Of a stretch of 64,000 nt of DNA, positions 47,665-60,257 are shown piece after piece. The DNA is from Coriaria nepalensis. Taxonomy: Eukaryota; Streptophyta; Magnoliopsida; Cucurbitales; Coriariaceae. Made by a program: the position numbers and the translations under genes. The notes beneath the pieces were generated by a model that did no database searches, was not told where the DNA came from, and saw only the letters and a list, made by a program, of their open reading frames with translations. Location: positions 8,623,001 to 8,687,000 of the forward strand of contig CP114499.1 in the NCBI GenBank assembly GCA_027186245.1. Direction: 5' to 3'. How positions within the stretch are numbered: position 1 is the stretch's first letter; each line of letters opens with the position of its first letter.

Positions 47665-49714
47665 TTAGAACGGAGAAGTTTCTTCCATTTTATCTTTTAT
47701 GTTGATTGGTCCCTTGGGGATTCCGAAAAGTGTAGAGAATATCTGTTTATGGCATTCATCGCAGAAAAAGAAGAACGAGAAGTGGCCTTCATTTGGGAGC
47801 TTATGGACATTAGCTGCCGGGAGGACCCGGCTGATATAATCGGCCATTGATGGTGGGACCACCTTATCATCCATTCCCTGCTCAGATTGCCAAAACAAAT
47901 AATAAGACCAACTTTTTATTTTTTGTTTGAAAAGAGGTATAACATATGGGATTCTAACCTGCCATACGTGAATTGGGCCTCGAAATCCTACTAGATCACA
48001 TTCTTCCTGACTATAGATGGATCTAAGCCAAGGAAGAATGCCATTTCTTTGGCACTTCTTCTGCACCTGAAGGTCGGCCAGATTAAAACCCCAATTTGAT
48101 ACCTGTAGCACAGTTTCCTCCACAAATGGTTTCACATTTTTCTGGCGGATCGACTCCTCTACATCCCTATACCAAAATCCCTCAAAGTTTGGCCCTTCAA
48201 TTAATGATTCGTCCTGAAGATCCAAGTAGTATAACCATTCAGTGTGTCACATAACATGCAACGTAAAGAATAATTTTATGCATTATCAATTAAGAATTAT
48301 AAGTACATCTACAGCTGATAATGAACTTACCCTCTTTTCCAGAGACACGGACAATCGCTTGTCAACTCGTTCATGCTTTCCAGAAAGGAAGCTTTTGCGA
48401 TAGAAGTAAGAGAGGAATAAGGGAAATTTTCTAGCTAAGAAGAATCTCAGTTTCCTTCTTGACTCCCACTTTTCCCATGTTCTTTTCATCTCTTCCTTTG
48501 TCATGCTTGATTCATATGGATTATTCATAGGGGCCACCATGACTGCACCTGAAAATCCAGCAAATCGTCTCACAAATCAAAATTATGTCCGACACAAACA
48601 GATTACATACAGAAAATATCAAACTCGAGCTTACTGCTTACCCGCAATTCTGTTAGGAATGAATCGGAGAGCAGCCCAAGCATGCATGGCCCCACTTGAG
48701 TAGCCCAGAATCCAAAACTTGTCATTAACACCAATAGCATCAGCTAGGCAGAGCATATCAAATGCCGATGAGTTAAGATTCCTGATCGGGTGAGGATCAC
48801 TCTCCCCAAACCCGGGAAGATCATATGAGACCAGACAAACACCAAACTCTTCAAGCAATGATGTTTTAACTCCAGGTATGCCTGTCATAAGTGTACTTAA
48901 AACTATAAATAACTAAAACGATGGAGGAGTCTTAGCTAGCTGCTCTTGTCATAAAGTTTATATTTTTACCTGCAAGTCGAGAGGAGAGAAAAGAATGCGG
49001 AACCATTATGGAAAATCTAGCTCTATCCGACGAAACACCCTGTAAATGATAAGCTATGTGCCTTCCATCCGGTAGTAGTATACGGCTAGCAATAGTAGGA
49101 TGCTCTTGCACTTTCCTAATTGGTTGGAACGAGCTATCGTGACCCGTATTTACCTTTATTGCTGCAAATTTATGTAACAATGTTTGTGGCTGATATCTAG
49201 CTTATAATGACCAGATGTATGAGACAAGATCTTATAGACAGATCAAGTAATTTTATCAGTTTTGTTAATAAGGAATGAAACTAAGTATACCTGAGAGCGC
49301 GAGAATGAAAACAAAGAAGATCACAGACCAAGAATGAACAGGATCGCGATCTTCTGGCAAGTACTCGTTCAGAAACTTCAATCTGGCACCAACTTTTTCG
49401 CACGGACCTTTGAGCTTTTGCGCAATGTATGAATCTTCAGAAATCAAGCTCTGCTTCACAACGTCCTTACATCCTCTTCCCAATTCAAGAAGAATCTCAC
49501 CCCAAGCGATCGCGAATCCCTTAACCTGATCCTTCAAATTCTCCGGCTCGTCGGATTCATAGTTCCGAGAATCGGAAGGAAAATACTCCGCTCTCGATAT
49601 TTCATATGCCGTCGTTGAGATTCCGATTGGATCTGCTGCGTATCGTATTCCCGTATCGCTTACCAGACTTGCCAGCTCGTCCCTCCATGAACTCGATCTT
49701 CTCGCTTCAGACAT
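47665..49714 (-). CDS. Alpha/beta hydrolase superfamily protein
   Basis: Six exons (49291-49714, 48970-49161, 48642-48881, 48331-48548, 47959-48213, 47665-47877) give 513 residues. An N-terminal region unlike the enzyme core (MSEARRSSSWRDELASLVSD) ends in a membrane helix at about 127-147 (SWSVIFFVFILALSG). The hydrolase fold follows: ASRILLPDGRHIAYHLQGVS, VSYDLPGFGESDPHP, and the nucleophile elbow GYSSGAMHAW with catalytic Ser. The likely acid is in GMDDKVVPP and the catalytic His in LPNEGHFSFF, so the triad looks complete. Substrate is unknown. The membrane anchor points to an organelle or ER surface. As I recall, paralogs lie next to RPS23 in Arabidopsis (At3g09690, At5g02970). Confidence 0.92.
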
Positions 49715-50931
49715 TTTCGCTCAGTAAGTACTCCGTTACGAGATCAAAAAGTTCAGCAAGCTCAATTTATCTTCTTCAATGGAGGAATTGAGCTAAGCAT
49801 GTGATTTACTGTTTTTGTGTCAGTGTGTTTACAGAGTAATGATGAGAATCGGCGATAGAAGAAAATCGGACATTCTTACTTTCCAAGCGTGATGTTAGTC
49901 ATGTTAGGATCTGCTTTCCTTAATCATCTAAAACCCTAACCGACCACCATTCAAAGGAATCGAAGCTAATTCATTTATAAAAACAAAAAAGTAAATTATC
50001 CATAGAAAAAGCCAAAAGGCGCCTCTGCCACATGCTAGTTTTCACTTTCCGACGCTGAAATTCGTAGTTTTTCTGAATATATGACTCATTTGGTATGAAT
50101 CATTTATCAACTTTTTTTATGCTTTGGAATTGAATGGTTAACTAATCAACTCGCCATTAATTTGCTGTTATAAGCTTTTATTTATTACTTCTGGTTTTTT
50201 GCAGCGATCGAGAGCGAGACTTGACGATGGACAATAGCCGTCGATGTGATCTCTATTCGGCTGTGACGGGAGACGGCGGTTGGGATCTCTCCACGTCTTC
50301 AACTGATATGCCGTGTCAGTAACGGCTGGTGTTACTGGCTCTATCCGTGCGTGTCTGACGGTTGAGTTCGCGCCTCGCACCTTCTATGGCCGGTTTTTTT
50401 TTTTTTTGACACTCTTAGTGTTATTTTGCTTCAAGTTCACGCCATGAGATCTGAACCGTTGGTTTTCGTCAACGTGTTGATTTGTAATTCCAATCTACGT
50501 CAATAGTCATGCAGAGGATAAAACTTTTGTCTTCGAGTGACTAGACAATGACGTGGGGGCTTCTCATTTTCTTGCTGTAGTGGTGGACCACATGATCCAG
50601 TGCTCCGCGGGCCGTCAAAAGAACGGCCCAACCAATTTTTTTTTTCCAGCCTCTGGAACTCAACGAACAGTCTCGCTATATAAATCCCTTTTTCCCTCCT
50701 TTTCAGCTTTTCCCTCGTCAAATTGATAGGGTTTCTTACGCTACTGGTCATGTGTTGTTCAAAAGTGAAGCAATAGAGCAGGATCTGTTCATAATTCATC
50801 GTAATTTGAACCTGAAAGTAATTTTTATTCTGTAGATTTCATTTCATTGATGGATTTTCTCGATTTTCTATGGTGGTCGACTGCAGTTTTTTTGGTTGTT
50901 GCAGCTTGCTGTACCTATCTTTGTAGCTCCG
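49715..50931. promoter_or_regulatory. Divergent region between hydrolase and POP4
   Basis: The genes are head to head, start codons 1.2 kb apart. An ACCCTAAC telobox lies near 49933 (AAAACCCTAACCGACC) and GGCCGTC/ACGGCCCA motifs lie near 50608-50630. A TATATAAAT at about 50677-50686 probably serves POP4. No other gene is supported. Confidence 0.4.
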
Positions 50932-53231
50932 ATGGTGGACGATGCAAATCTGCAAGATCAACGAAAACGCAGTCTGGAGGCGTTGGAGCGAAGATTTGTG
51001 GTAGCCAAAGCTGAGATTCTTCAACAACAAAAGAAGAGTAGAAGGGAATCAAATGAGCAGGATGTGAAAGAAGCTCAGAGGACTAGCTCGTCTTCAGTTT
51101 TTTCCTCAGGAGTTTTATCCAATTCTTCAGCTACTCCGTCCTCTGTAAAATCAGCCAGAAAAGGTTCTTTCTGTTTATGCCTGCATTATTACCTCTCGCT
51201 ACGATTCTTTAATATCGTTTTGATTGACTGACTTCTCTATGGGTTTTTAATTACCTTCGCAATTCTGATTATACACCATCTGAAACCTCTTCCTATGGAT
51301 ACTGTTGGATTTAGGTTTAATATTTTTAATCACGCTATAAGAGAAAGGAGGAATTGAACATTGATTTCACTCTACCATTGAAAGAGTACTGTATGATTAT
51401 TTATAGAAAAAGCTGACTGTTTAAAGGAATTAACTAATTAATACAATGAGATACAAATCAAAAGTAGAGTAGACAACTTTCTGGAATGGCTGTTGACTTT
51501 GATGAAATCAGATGGTAGAGTATGGTGAGTAAAGAGTGAACAGAAGGTGTTTGATGATATGCCTCAGAACCCCCCCCCCCCCCCCCCCCCCTCTTCTCTT
51601 CTGAAGGAAAAAATAAATAAATATCTCGTGTACACTTCATCTTGGTCTACCATGACGTATAGAAATAGAAAATTGGTATATGATGTCATTGGTTTTCTTG
51701 GGTTTATCTGCAGGGCCTTTTTCTTTCTCAGGCCGTGCTACTACAAAAGGTACTGATATGGTTTTGCTATATATGCTAAGCTCCATCTGTTGGATATAAA
51801 GCAACAGTAATTTTTTCTACAGATGTCGAAGAAAATGACCCAGCATATTCACAACTCTCTACAGATGTACATGAAAATCTATTGATAACCAGTCTTGAGG
51901 TTTTTCCTACCTGTTCAAACTAGATCAGCAAAGGTCACTATAGATTGAAACAAAAATTCATGCTTTCCTGACGTTATATCTTTCTTTCATGCAGCTTCAA
52001 GGTAGAAGAGGACGCATGGTTGATAATTTTCTGCACGAGCTACTTCAAAGTGGTGATTCTGCTCACAAATACATGCAGGGATCTAGGGGCATAAAATTTG
52101 ACAGTTGGATTCTTCTTGATAATTTGGTTCGACAACATTCAGTATCAACTAGCTCACATATTAGAGCTATGCAGAGCCATTCAAAGCGCTCCAAAAAGCA
52201 TATGTCTATGAGACAACACAAAAGATGTGGTTCATTTGATTTACCTCAAGAGTTCCATAAGTGAGTCTAATATTTCGCTAAAAATTGATGGTGGCTGCTT
52301 CTTCTTTCCTTTTCTTTTTTTTTTTTGGTTCATTTAAATCTTGATCTTGAAAAGATGGCCACAAGGTATAAATGTTCTTTGCAACTTGAGTTCTACTTTC
52401 TTTGTTCCCTTCTGGGAATTTGTTCAAATAGATAATTGGTTTTTGTCCCAATTATAGGTTTGATATCTTTAGGCCAATGCATGAAACGTGGAAAGGCTAC
52501 ATGATGCAACATTTGAAAGCTACCGGGTTAGACGCTTGTGTGGTTATAATACAGTTTCTTATGCTTTTGCAGCTATGTTTTCCTTTCACTTATTAAAATT
52601 TCAATTTCCAATCTTGCAGGAAAAATCAGTTGGCTCAGTGTCTTCTCAATGCAGATCTTCATGGTGCTATCATCTTAGGTTAGACAATATTCCTTTCCAT
52701 GACACTTCATTAGGAGCATTATTGGAAATGAAAATGATTGTGCAGTTGCTTATGATTTTTCCAGTTGCTGAATGTAAAGTAACATCTTATACTGGAGTGA
52801 AAGGGATCATGATCCGTGAAACAGCAGAAACATTTGGGATAGTGACAACAGATGATAAATTTCGAGGTACTTTATTCCCCAAATTTTAAAGCCAATCAGG
52901 AAATGATCATGTAATAGTCATTGCATAAGCAACATTTATATATTATAATTTGACCTTTCTTACAGCAAACATTTTATAATAGTTTGGTGGCTGTGTAGCC
53001 TTTCACTTTCAAGTATGTTTTTGATGTAATTTAGTATAATTCCTTTTCATCTTGAACTGTTTTTTTTTTCTCTAAATAGCAAAAATTGCAACTGATGAAT
53101 GTTTTGTCGTTTGGACTTAATATGCAGTTGTGCCCAAAAGGTTGTCTGTATTTGTTCTTCAAGTTGATTGCTGGAAGATCACATTGCACGGTGACAAACT
53201 CACTTCCAGAAATCTCAGCATGTTATCTTGA
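50932..53231 (+). CDS. POP4: RNase P/MRP protein subunit POP4 (Rpp29)
   Basis: Eight exons (50932-51163, 51714-51749, 51823-51899, 51995-52260, 52458-52526, 52620-52678, 52765-52866, 53128-53231) give 314 residues. A basic N-terminal helix (DQRKRSLEALERRFVVAKAE) and Ser-rich linker lead to the Rpp29 domain: FRPMHETWKGYMMQHLKATG, QCLLNADLHGAIILVAECKV, SYTGVKGIMIRETAETFGIV, then FRVVPKRLSVFVLQVDCWKI and TLHGDKLTSRN. Rpp29 is a core Sm-like-fold protein of the tRNA 5'-processing RNase P and of RNase MRP. The start was taken as the first ATG in the leader exon; the first conserved residues are DQRKR. The intron at 51164-51713 contains a run of 22 C. Confidence 0.92.
51570..51591 (+). repeat. Poly(C) tract of 22 in POP4 intron 1
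   Basis: Twenty-two consecutive C residues on the sense strand, followed by a CT-rich stretch. This is the only long G/C homopolymer in an otherwise AT-rich window. It could form an i-motif, with a G-quadruplex on the other strand, and its length is prone to sequencing error. Confidence 0.9.
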
Positions 53232-53345
53232 TATTGATCGTTCAAGTTCGAGGAACCTTCCATTTCCATCTGTAAGGCATGCAAAATTTTGACTATAATA
53301 TTCTACACTATTTTACAAGTATCTTGGCCACAAGTTTGATTTATT

Positions 53346-53385
<40 letters not shown>

Positions 53386-56300
53386 AGGACCATGTTATGG
53401 TTAGTGAAAGCATCCTAGTTCTGGACTTTGAAAAAAGGTATGGGTAGCTGTAATTGCATACTGAATTCATTATAGCTTGCTGGAGTAAATACAAACCAAT
53501 CTGTAGATTTTCCTAGTGGTCCAGCAATGTACCTTATTTACTAGGTGGGGCTAGTGGTTATCAAGACACTGATCCATAAAATACCCAACATTTGTCTCAG
53601 CATTCTTGAGTTTTAATTAATATTGCAGATATATGCATAGAACATGATTCCAACTGGATATTTTTATCAATTTTAAAGTACTATTTTGGAGAATTAGCTA
53701 TAATTGTAATAATAGATGCCATAGACCTAGGGATCTTGATCTAAGAATGACGGTACCTACATTCTCTTGTTGCATATGTCCAAATCTTATGAGAATGATA
53801 TGATTTGTTAGTTGCGTTGTGTTTCCCCCAAAAAAAAAAAAAAAGATGAAAAATACGATAGTACATCTTCATTGCTTCAGTTGGAATCTAAGCAATGTTT
53901 GCTTACTATATACATAATACGTCTTCCTTTCTTCTTTTGCACCTATATCTTTGATTACTTTTCTCAAAAGGTAGATTGTGCGCGAGATAATATTAAAGAG
54001 AAAAATGATTCCCTTTTTGGTGTGTGTCCCATTGTGTTAAAACAATTGACCCCAGTGGTGATGGCTAATCTTTCTCAATTCCCATCTCTGGCCAGCTGAG
54101 TACGAGGTTTGGTTTATGTATTTAGACAGCGTGACATGTATAATTATTACCCAATGGTTTTCTTCACTTGTAGGGAAAGAAAAGGACAGCTTGTTTTGAA
54201 TGTCAATAACTGGTAGTCAAGACCTGGGCTTATATGCACCGCCCGTAGGTCAAGGGGGTTGATGAAAATCAACAACGGTGAAATTTGAAGAATGGTAATG
54301 TTGATTGCTTAAATTCAAAGGCTAGAAAGGGGAGACAAAACTTGTTTGGCTGTAAACTATCTTGGCCGCACTTGATTTGGATTGGCTTTCTTTCCCTTTG
54401 GCCGTTGTGGCATTTATTTTTGTGGTGGTCCAATGCAACTGCAAGAGATTCCAGGGACAACTGAAAGGTTAAAATAACATTTTACATTGTCTCGAGGTAT
54501 TGTTGATTCCAATTAGCCTTGGTTTCTATAAGAGAGGATAGATGTAAGAAGCAAAATCCTTTTTCTCAATCTGAATTAGACGTTAAAACATCTCTTAGTT
54601 TTTAGATAAAAAAGCAATCATCATCGAAACTTTTATATGAATATAATTTATATATTATTTTTATAATTTGATAAATAAAATTATTATATATATTTGACGA
54701 TATGATAGAAATGATGCATAATAATAAGTTAATAAGTTGAGCTACTTCTTGTCTCTTTGTTAAATAATAATATGTAAGACGGTTGATTAGGGGCTAAGAT
54801 TCAATGACGGATTCATTACTGCGTAACGTAAACTACTAAACAATTCCGAAGCACATGGACACTAGCAAATTTTATCCATCAATTTAGTCAAGAAATCGAA
54901 TAATTTAATTACTAGTGAATAACGAATCAAATGCATAAGCTGAAACACTAGAGTAAACTTCAGTTTGTCCAACGCGCGATTTTCAAACGCGAAATCCAAA
55001 CTCATATAAACGAAGTTACTGTTTGTTCGGGACTTGGCGCGCACTTGGTCACGACGGTAAGTGAAATTAGCCGCTCTTCCCCAGAAAAGAAAAAGAAAAA
55101 AGAAAAAAGAAAATAAAAATGAGCCTTCTTCTCTACAAACAAACCACGTGACAGTGGCGCGTGAAACAACAACATTCACTAATACTACATTTTTTTATTC
55201 ACTCTCTCTCCCTCTCTCCACCATACCTCACTCCCTTTCAGAATTTCAGGCTTTCCCTCCAGTCTAGTCTTTGCACTGACAGATAATAGCAACTACCAAG
55301 AGACAAAAACTGAGCCAGAAGAGAGAGAGGGAGATAGAGAGAGAGGATAGATACTTTTCCATTTTTTATTTTTAAATTTTCAAAGAAGAAGAAGAAGAAG
55401 CTAGTACGGCTAACTAAGCCTACGAATGGAACGAGCCCTCTTAACACTTTAGCAAAATGACAGTGGCGCTCTAAAACTAGGGTTTTCTTGGGTCTTGTAA
55501 AGCCAACTTGCTGTCCCTTCAGGTAGTTTCAGAAACAGAGCAAGCTCCTCCAGAAAACAGAGAGAGCTCCGGTAAGTTTAAATGAAACGGTAGTCGGAAG
55601 AAACTTGATTTTCTGCTTCGGTATGAAAATGTGCGTCTTTTCAGCTTCGACCTTGTTGCGAGGGTTTTTTTTTTTTACCGCATGAAGAACAGAAGCTTCA
55701 TTTTTTTTTTTCTGCTTTTAAATGTTTCAAAGTTTTGATTTTGGTAGGTACGTTTGTTATTAAGCATGATGCTCTGTTTTTAATATGTGGTTTGGTCTTC
55801 GTGTCCAAGAGATCTGAAATTTTTCACTCTGCATTTCTGCTCAACATCTCCTTCCTTCATCCGAACTTCTTTAGTCCCTCATAAATTTGGTCTCTTTTCT
55901 CTCTCTGTTTTGTTTTTTTTCCCTTAAAATATAATTATCTTGCTTTAGACTTTCAGTTATTCGGGCTACATTGTTGAGTGCCTTTCACCTTTTTGGTCCA
56001 CTTTTAACGAGCGTGCTTATGATCTTAAGCATCCGGAATTTACTTATTATTGTCACTGATTTCTTACTGGCCCACTGATCCATTATAACTGTGTTTGAAA
56101 CACAGCGCAGTGTTTGGAGTAAAAGTGGGGACTAAGTCACTAATAGTAATTGGAAAAGGAGATATGAAAATGTTTTGAAAAATAGTTTCTTTGATATTTA
56201 TAAGCTTCTTGCAACTTTTCTCGTACCCTTTTCTTTATTACTATTTTCTTAACAACTTCATCTTCTAGACTTTTGGGTTGGTACTAGTGGGGGTGGTTTC

Positions 56301-56522
56301 CATGGAGTTTCCTTGAAGAAATTGTATATTTGGGTGCTGATCTAATTTGATAATGAATGTAAAAAAGTAAAAATAAATTGAGATTCTCTTCTATGTGCTT
56401 ATATCTCAGCTAAGATTTTTCTGAACTGCTGCAGGTTTTGTGGGTCAGGGGAGATTCAAAGTAGAGATCAATCATTTTACCTGCTCTGTTTATTTTCTTT
56501 TTTTCGTTGAAGTTGACAAAAT
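53232..56522. other. POP4 3' flank, intergenic DNA and ICR 5' UTR
   Basis: No coding gene is supported. An A run of 28 lies at 53356-53383. Sequence between 53700 and 54850 holds only chance ORFs. From about 55190 to 55570 a CT-rich then GA-rich stretch with AAGAAG repeats looks like the ICR promoter and first leader exon, followed by a long 5'-UTR intron to about 56434 (CTGCAG). Confidence 0.4.
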
Positions 56523-58955
56523 ATGCAGACTCCCAAGGCGAAGTAAGATTGAATATTTTTAATCTCTATCTAGTTAGAATTGATGTCCATTTCTAGATTT
56601 GTTAATTTTTCTCCCCCGTCATGGAATTGTCAAGTAGTGAGTACTGTATGAGTCACATGGTTTTAATATTTAATCGTAAAGTTATCTTAGTTTGAGGATG
56701 TGGGACTGTGTTTGTTTGAAATGAGTTACATTCTAAATGGCATCTTTCGAACAGTTCATTTTAGTAGTTTCTATAAGAATCGGCATTCTTTGTAGATCAG
56801 TATAGATCACTACCGACTGATGTGAAAATACACGCCTCCGGATTCTCAGACACACCATGGAGATTCTGTAGGTTTATTGCTCCTCTTGTTAGTTTTAACA
56901 GTATTATGCTATATAGCTTATAAATAAATGGAAAGGAGAGGTGGTAAAGTGCCTTTGGAAGATTTTCATGAATATTGCTCCCCTGTTCATATACTTTGGT
57001 CCCTTTCCTTTCTTATTATTCTTGTAAGACTGTTTACTATTAGTTTCCGTAACCTTGGTACTTGTATTTCTTCTCGTTTGCGTTAGCTTACTTTGATCGT
57101 TGTTGTGATTGAAATATAGAGCTGGCTCCTTAGAAGTACCTCTAAGGAAATCCCCCATAACACCTCGAACTGCTCAGAAATTCAAAACGTCAGACTCAGA
57201 TTCAGACCCAATTTCCTCTCCACATGCAGCAGCTAGTAGAACACCTAAGAACCAAAGTCCTAAAACCACTGACCGCAAATCTCCAAGAAGTTCAGCATCT
57301 GAGGTAAAAATTTCTATAATTTTTTTACAGTAGCTTATTTTAAAGTTTGAACCATTTTCACTAGTCAATCTTAAGTGATTTTCTCCGTCTCTTTATGTTA
57401 GAAAAAACGGCCTACAAGAGTCCCTGAACTGGAATCACAGCTCGCTCAACTCCAAGATGAACTAAAGAAGTCTAAAGATGCACTGAACTCAAATGATTCT
57501 GCAAAGAAGCAAGCAGAGAAGGAAGCTGAAGAAACCAAGAAGCAGCTCCTGGCCATGTCAGCAAAGCTCGAGGAATCACAGAAGGAGCTTCTAGAACTTT
57601 CTGCTTCTGACGATGATCGTGTCCAAGAACTCCGTAAGATCTCTCACGATAGAGACAAAGCATGGCAATCTGAACTTGAAGCCGTCCAGAAGCAACATAC
57701 TATAGATTCTTCTGCTTTGGCTTCTGCCATGAATGAGATTCAGAAGCTCAAGGATCAGCTTGAAATGGTGTCTGAATCTGAGGCTGCTCTGGGTAAGAAA
57801 GCCGAGACTGCTTATGGAGAAATTGGGAGCTTGAGAGGAGAGCTTGTGGAAACTCTTTCTTTTGTCGAAAAGCTTAAACTTGAGCTTAGCGATTGCAAAG
57901 AATCTGAAAGTCAGGCTCTAGAAGAAGTGAAGAAAACTGAAACAATATTAAAAACAGCAAACCGATCAATTGAAGTGCTCCGATCAGATGCAATCAAGGC
58001 CACAGAGGCGTACGACTCCTTATCATTAGAGCTGGAGCAGTCAAAAGCTCGAGTTTTGACACTAGAGGGACTTGTCAACAAGTTTCAATCCGATCTAGAT
58101 GTTTCTAGAACCTGCATTGGAACAAATGTGGAAACAGAGCAGCTAAGATCTGAAGTGGGTCAACTGAAATCTGCATTAGATGCAGCAGAGAGAAAGTACC
58201 ATGAAGAGTATATTCATAGCACGTTGCAGATTCGAAGTGCTTATGAACAAGTTGAACTTACAAAATCAGAGGCTTCTAAGAAAGAGGCTGTTGTGGAGGA
58301 AGAACTTAAATGGGCCAAGGCTTGTATGGAACAATTGCAAGCAAACCTTACTGATAAGGAAGCTCATTTGCAGAGTGTTTTAGATCAAAACAAGATTCTT
58401 AGCTCAAAGAATGAAGTAAACATATCTATTGAAAGAGAATCCGACCTTGAAATTCAGTTGAAGAAGACAGAAGCTGACATGGCAGAAGTGAAAGCAAGTT
58501 TGCAGGATAAAGAGAATGAGTTGCAGAGTCTAAGGGATGAAAATGAAATGCGTAAGATTGAAATCAAAAGTGAAAATGAAAGGAAGGTAAATGCAGAGCA
58601 AGAGGCGTTAATGAAACTAAACCATGCAACAGAAGAGGCAGATAGAAGTAGTAGAAGAGCAATGAGAGCAACTGAACAGTTAGATGCTGCTCAAGCTGCA
58701 AATTCCGAATTGGAAACTGAGTTGAGGAGGTTGAAAGTACAAGCGGATCAGTGGAGGAAAGCAGCTGAGGCAGCTGCAAATATGCTTTCAAATGGAAACA
58801 ATGGGAAATTTGTGGAGAGAACTAGCTCTCTCGCGAGCAATTTTCCTCTGGGCTCTCCTTATTCTGAAGATTTTGAAGATGACGATTCGCCCAAGAAGAA
58901 AAATGGAAATGTGTTGAAGAAGATTGGTGTGCTGTGGAAGAAAGGCCAGAAATAG
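56523..58955 (+). CDS. Interactor of constitutively active ROPs (ICR/RIP) coiled-coil protein
   Basis: Three coding exons (56523-56542, 57120-57303, 57402-58955) give 585 residues. The first coding exon is only 20 nt (MQTPKA). It continues [20 protein letters not shown] and [20 protein letters not shown], the basic Ser/Pro head of the ICR family, then [20 protein letters not shown] opening a coiled coil of about 430 residues. The ROP-binding motif [10 protein letters not shown] is present near residue 530. The end is a basic [20 protein letters not shown], the family's membrane/microtubule-associating tail. These scaffolds connect ROP GTPases to exocyst and microtubules and shape polar growth and xylem pits. 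ICR2/RIP3 is the closest by recall and by the IRX9 neighbourhood. Confidence 0.93.
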
Positions 58956-59223
58956 AAATTGGCATGTTAGTATCTATCTATCTTTCTATTACTCGCTACT
59001 TTCCGCAATCGTTTTAAATGTAAACTTGCTCTTGGTGACCCATGACAGGTAGTCCAAGCTCTAGATGGGACACTCTGTTGTATCTATTTCTCTGGAGATG
59101 TTTTCGGCTTAGCTGATGCGGTGGATTACACGGCTGCGGAAATAGTAAATGAATACTTTGACAGTCGTATTGTCACCTGATAATTGTATTTTGGTTGTTT
59201 ATCTGAGGAGACCCAAATTCGGA

Positions 59224-59698
59224 CAAATTCGCTGAGTTGGCAAGGGACCACCTGCTGACTCATTTAGAAATTTGTTTAGTTTTAAACCCCAAACATTCAT
59301 TTTTTTTTTAATATTTTTGCACGATCCCTTCTTCCTCATAACTCTTCACTGACCACCGCCTAAGAACCTGCCAGCCTTGCCATTCACCACTGCCTCCACC
59401 CTCGCCTTTTTCCTTCCTCTCTCTCTCTGGTTCTAACGAATTTGGAATACCAGATTTTCGGAAAAGAACCCAAAACCTTCATACCCTCCGTCACTCAAAA
59501 TCTGGTATGTGGGTTCTTTTCCTTGAATGGAAAATCTAGTATTCCAAATTCGTTAGAACCAGAGAGAGGAGAAAGAAGAAAAAGGTGGGGGTGGTGGCGG
59601 GGGTGACTGCCGCCGGTAGTGGTGGCAGGTTCTCAGGCGGTGGTCGGTTAAGAAAAAGATAAACTGCTAAGTGGTCCCTTGCCAACTCAGCGAATTTG
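59224..59698. repeat. 475-bp fold-back inverted repeat
   Basis: The outermost 28 bases at 59224-59251 are the exact reverse complement of 59671-59698. Further in, 59345-59415 pairs imperfectly with 59575-59655 (ACCACCGCCT, AGAACCTGCC, CCTTTTTC). Then 59418-59458 pairs with 59531-59570 almost perfectly (GGTTCTAACGAATTTGGAAT). The apex pairs GAAAAGAACCCA at 59461-59472 with 59510-59521. The loop is about 37 nt. The left arm carries about 70 extra bases after the outer stem. It lies 270 bp past the ICR stop codon. It could be a fold-back transposon or an inverted duplication that gives rise to hairpin RNA. No clear target-site duplication was found. Confidence 0.85.
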
Positions 59699-60019
59699 GC
59701 TTTTTTTTTCTGTTCCCTTGTCTGAGACATTATGTATTGTATGGATGAATAGCTATTATCCCCATATGATCATGTATCCTGGAACGCTTCACTGCTTCTT
59801 TAATCTCTTTTGGATTTCGAATTGTGAAATGACAAAATTCTCTCACAACTTTACTTTTATATGACCAAACCTCCGACATTACCCAAATCGACGGCTGGCG
59901 GTTTGTTTTTTCTCACCAGAATAGAAAACGACGTCGGATGATTCGTTATTATGCGCAATAGCTTCCGTATTAGTAGTGGATGACGGTTCCAGGTTGGCGG
60001 ATAATTTGTTCCCTTCAGG

Positions 60020-60257
60020 CTATGAGGTTTTTTCGACCCGATACTTTGGGCCGAATATGATGGGCTTTTATTGGTAGAAGTTCTAGATAAAGGCCCAAAG
60101 TTGCAGAATGGGTCGAATGATTTGTCCGGCTCGAGTCGTTATATAACTAAAGTCATTCACAGCCCCTCTTGAGGGGCTAGGGTTCACTGCGGCTGTATCA
60201 ACTTCGAGCTTCCGGAACTCTCGTTGTGTTGTCGAAGGAACTTTCTTCTCAGTCTCC
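60020..60257 (+). promoter_or_regulatory. RPS23 promoter and leader with site II and telobox-like motifs
   Basis: TTTGGGCCG (about 60045), GATGGGCTTTT (about 60058) and AAAGGCCCAAAG (about 60090) are site II-type TGGGC(C/T) elements. TTATATAAC at about 60138 may be the TATA box, and CTAGGGTT at about 60177 resembles a telobox. This combination is characteristic of plant ribosomal protein gene promoters. Confidence 0.6.

Noticed and set aside
53812..54099. 95-residue plus-strand ORF after POP4
   Set aside because: It contains a poly-Lys run from an A tract and no recognisable motif; probably chance in AT-rich DNA.
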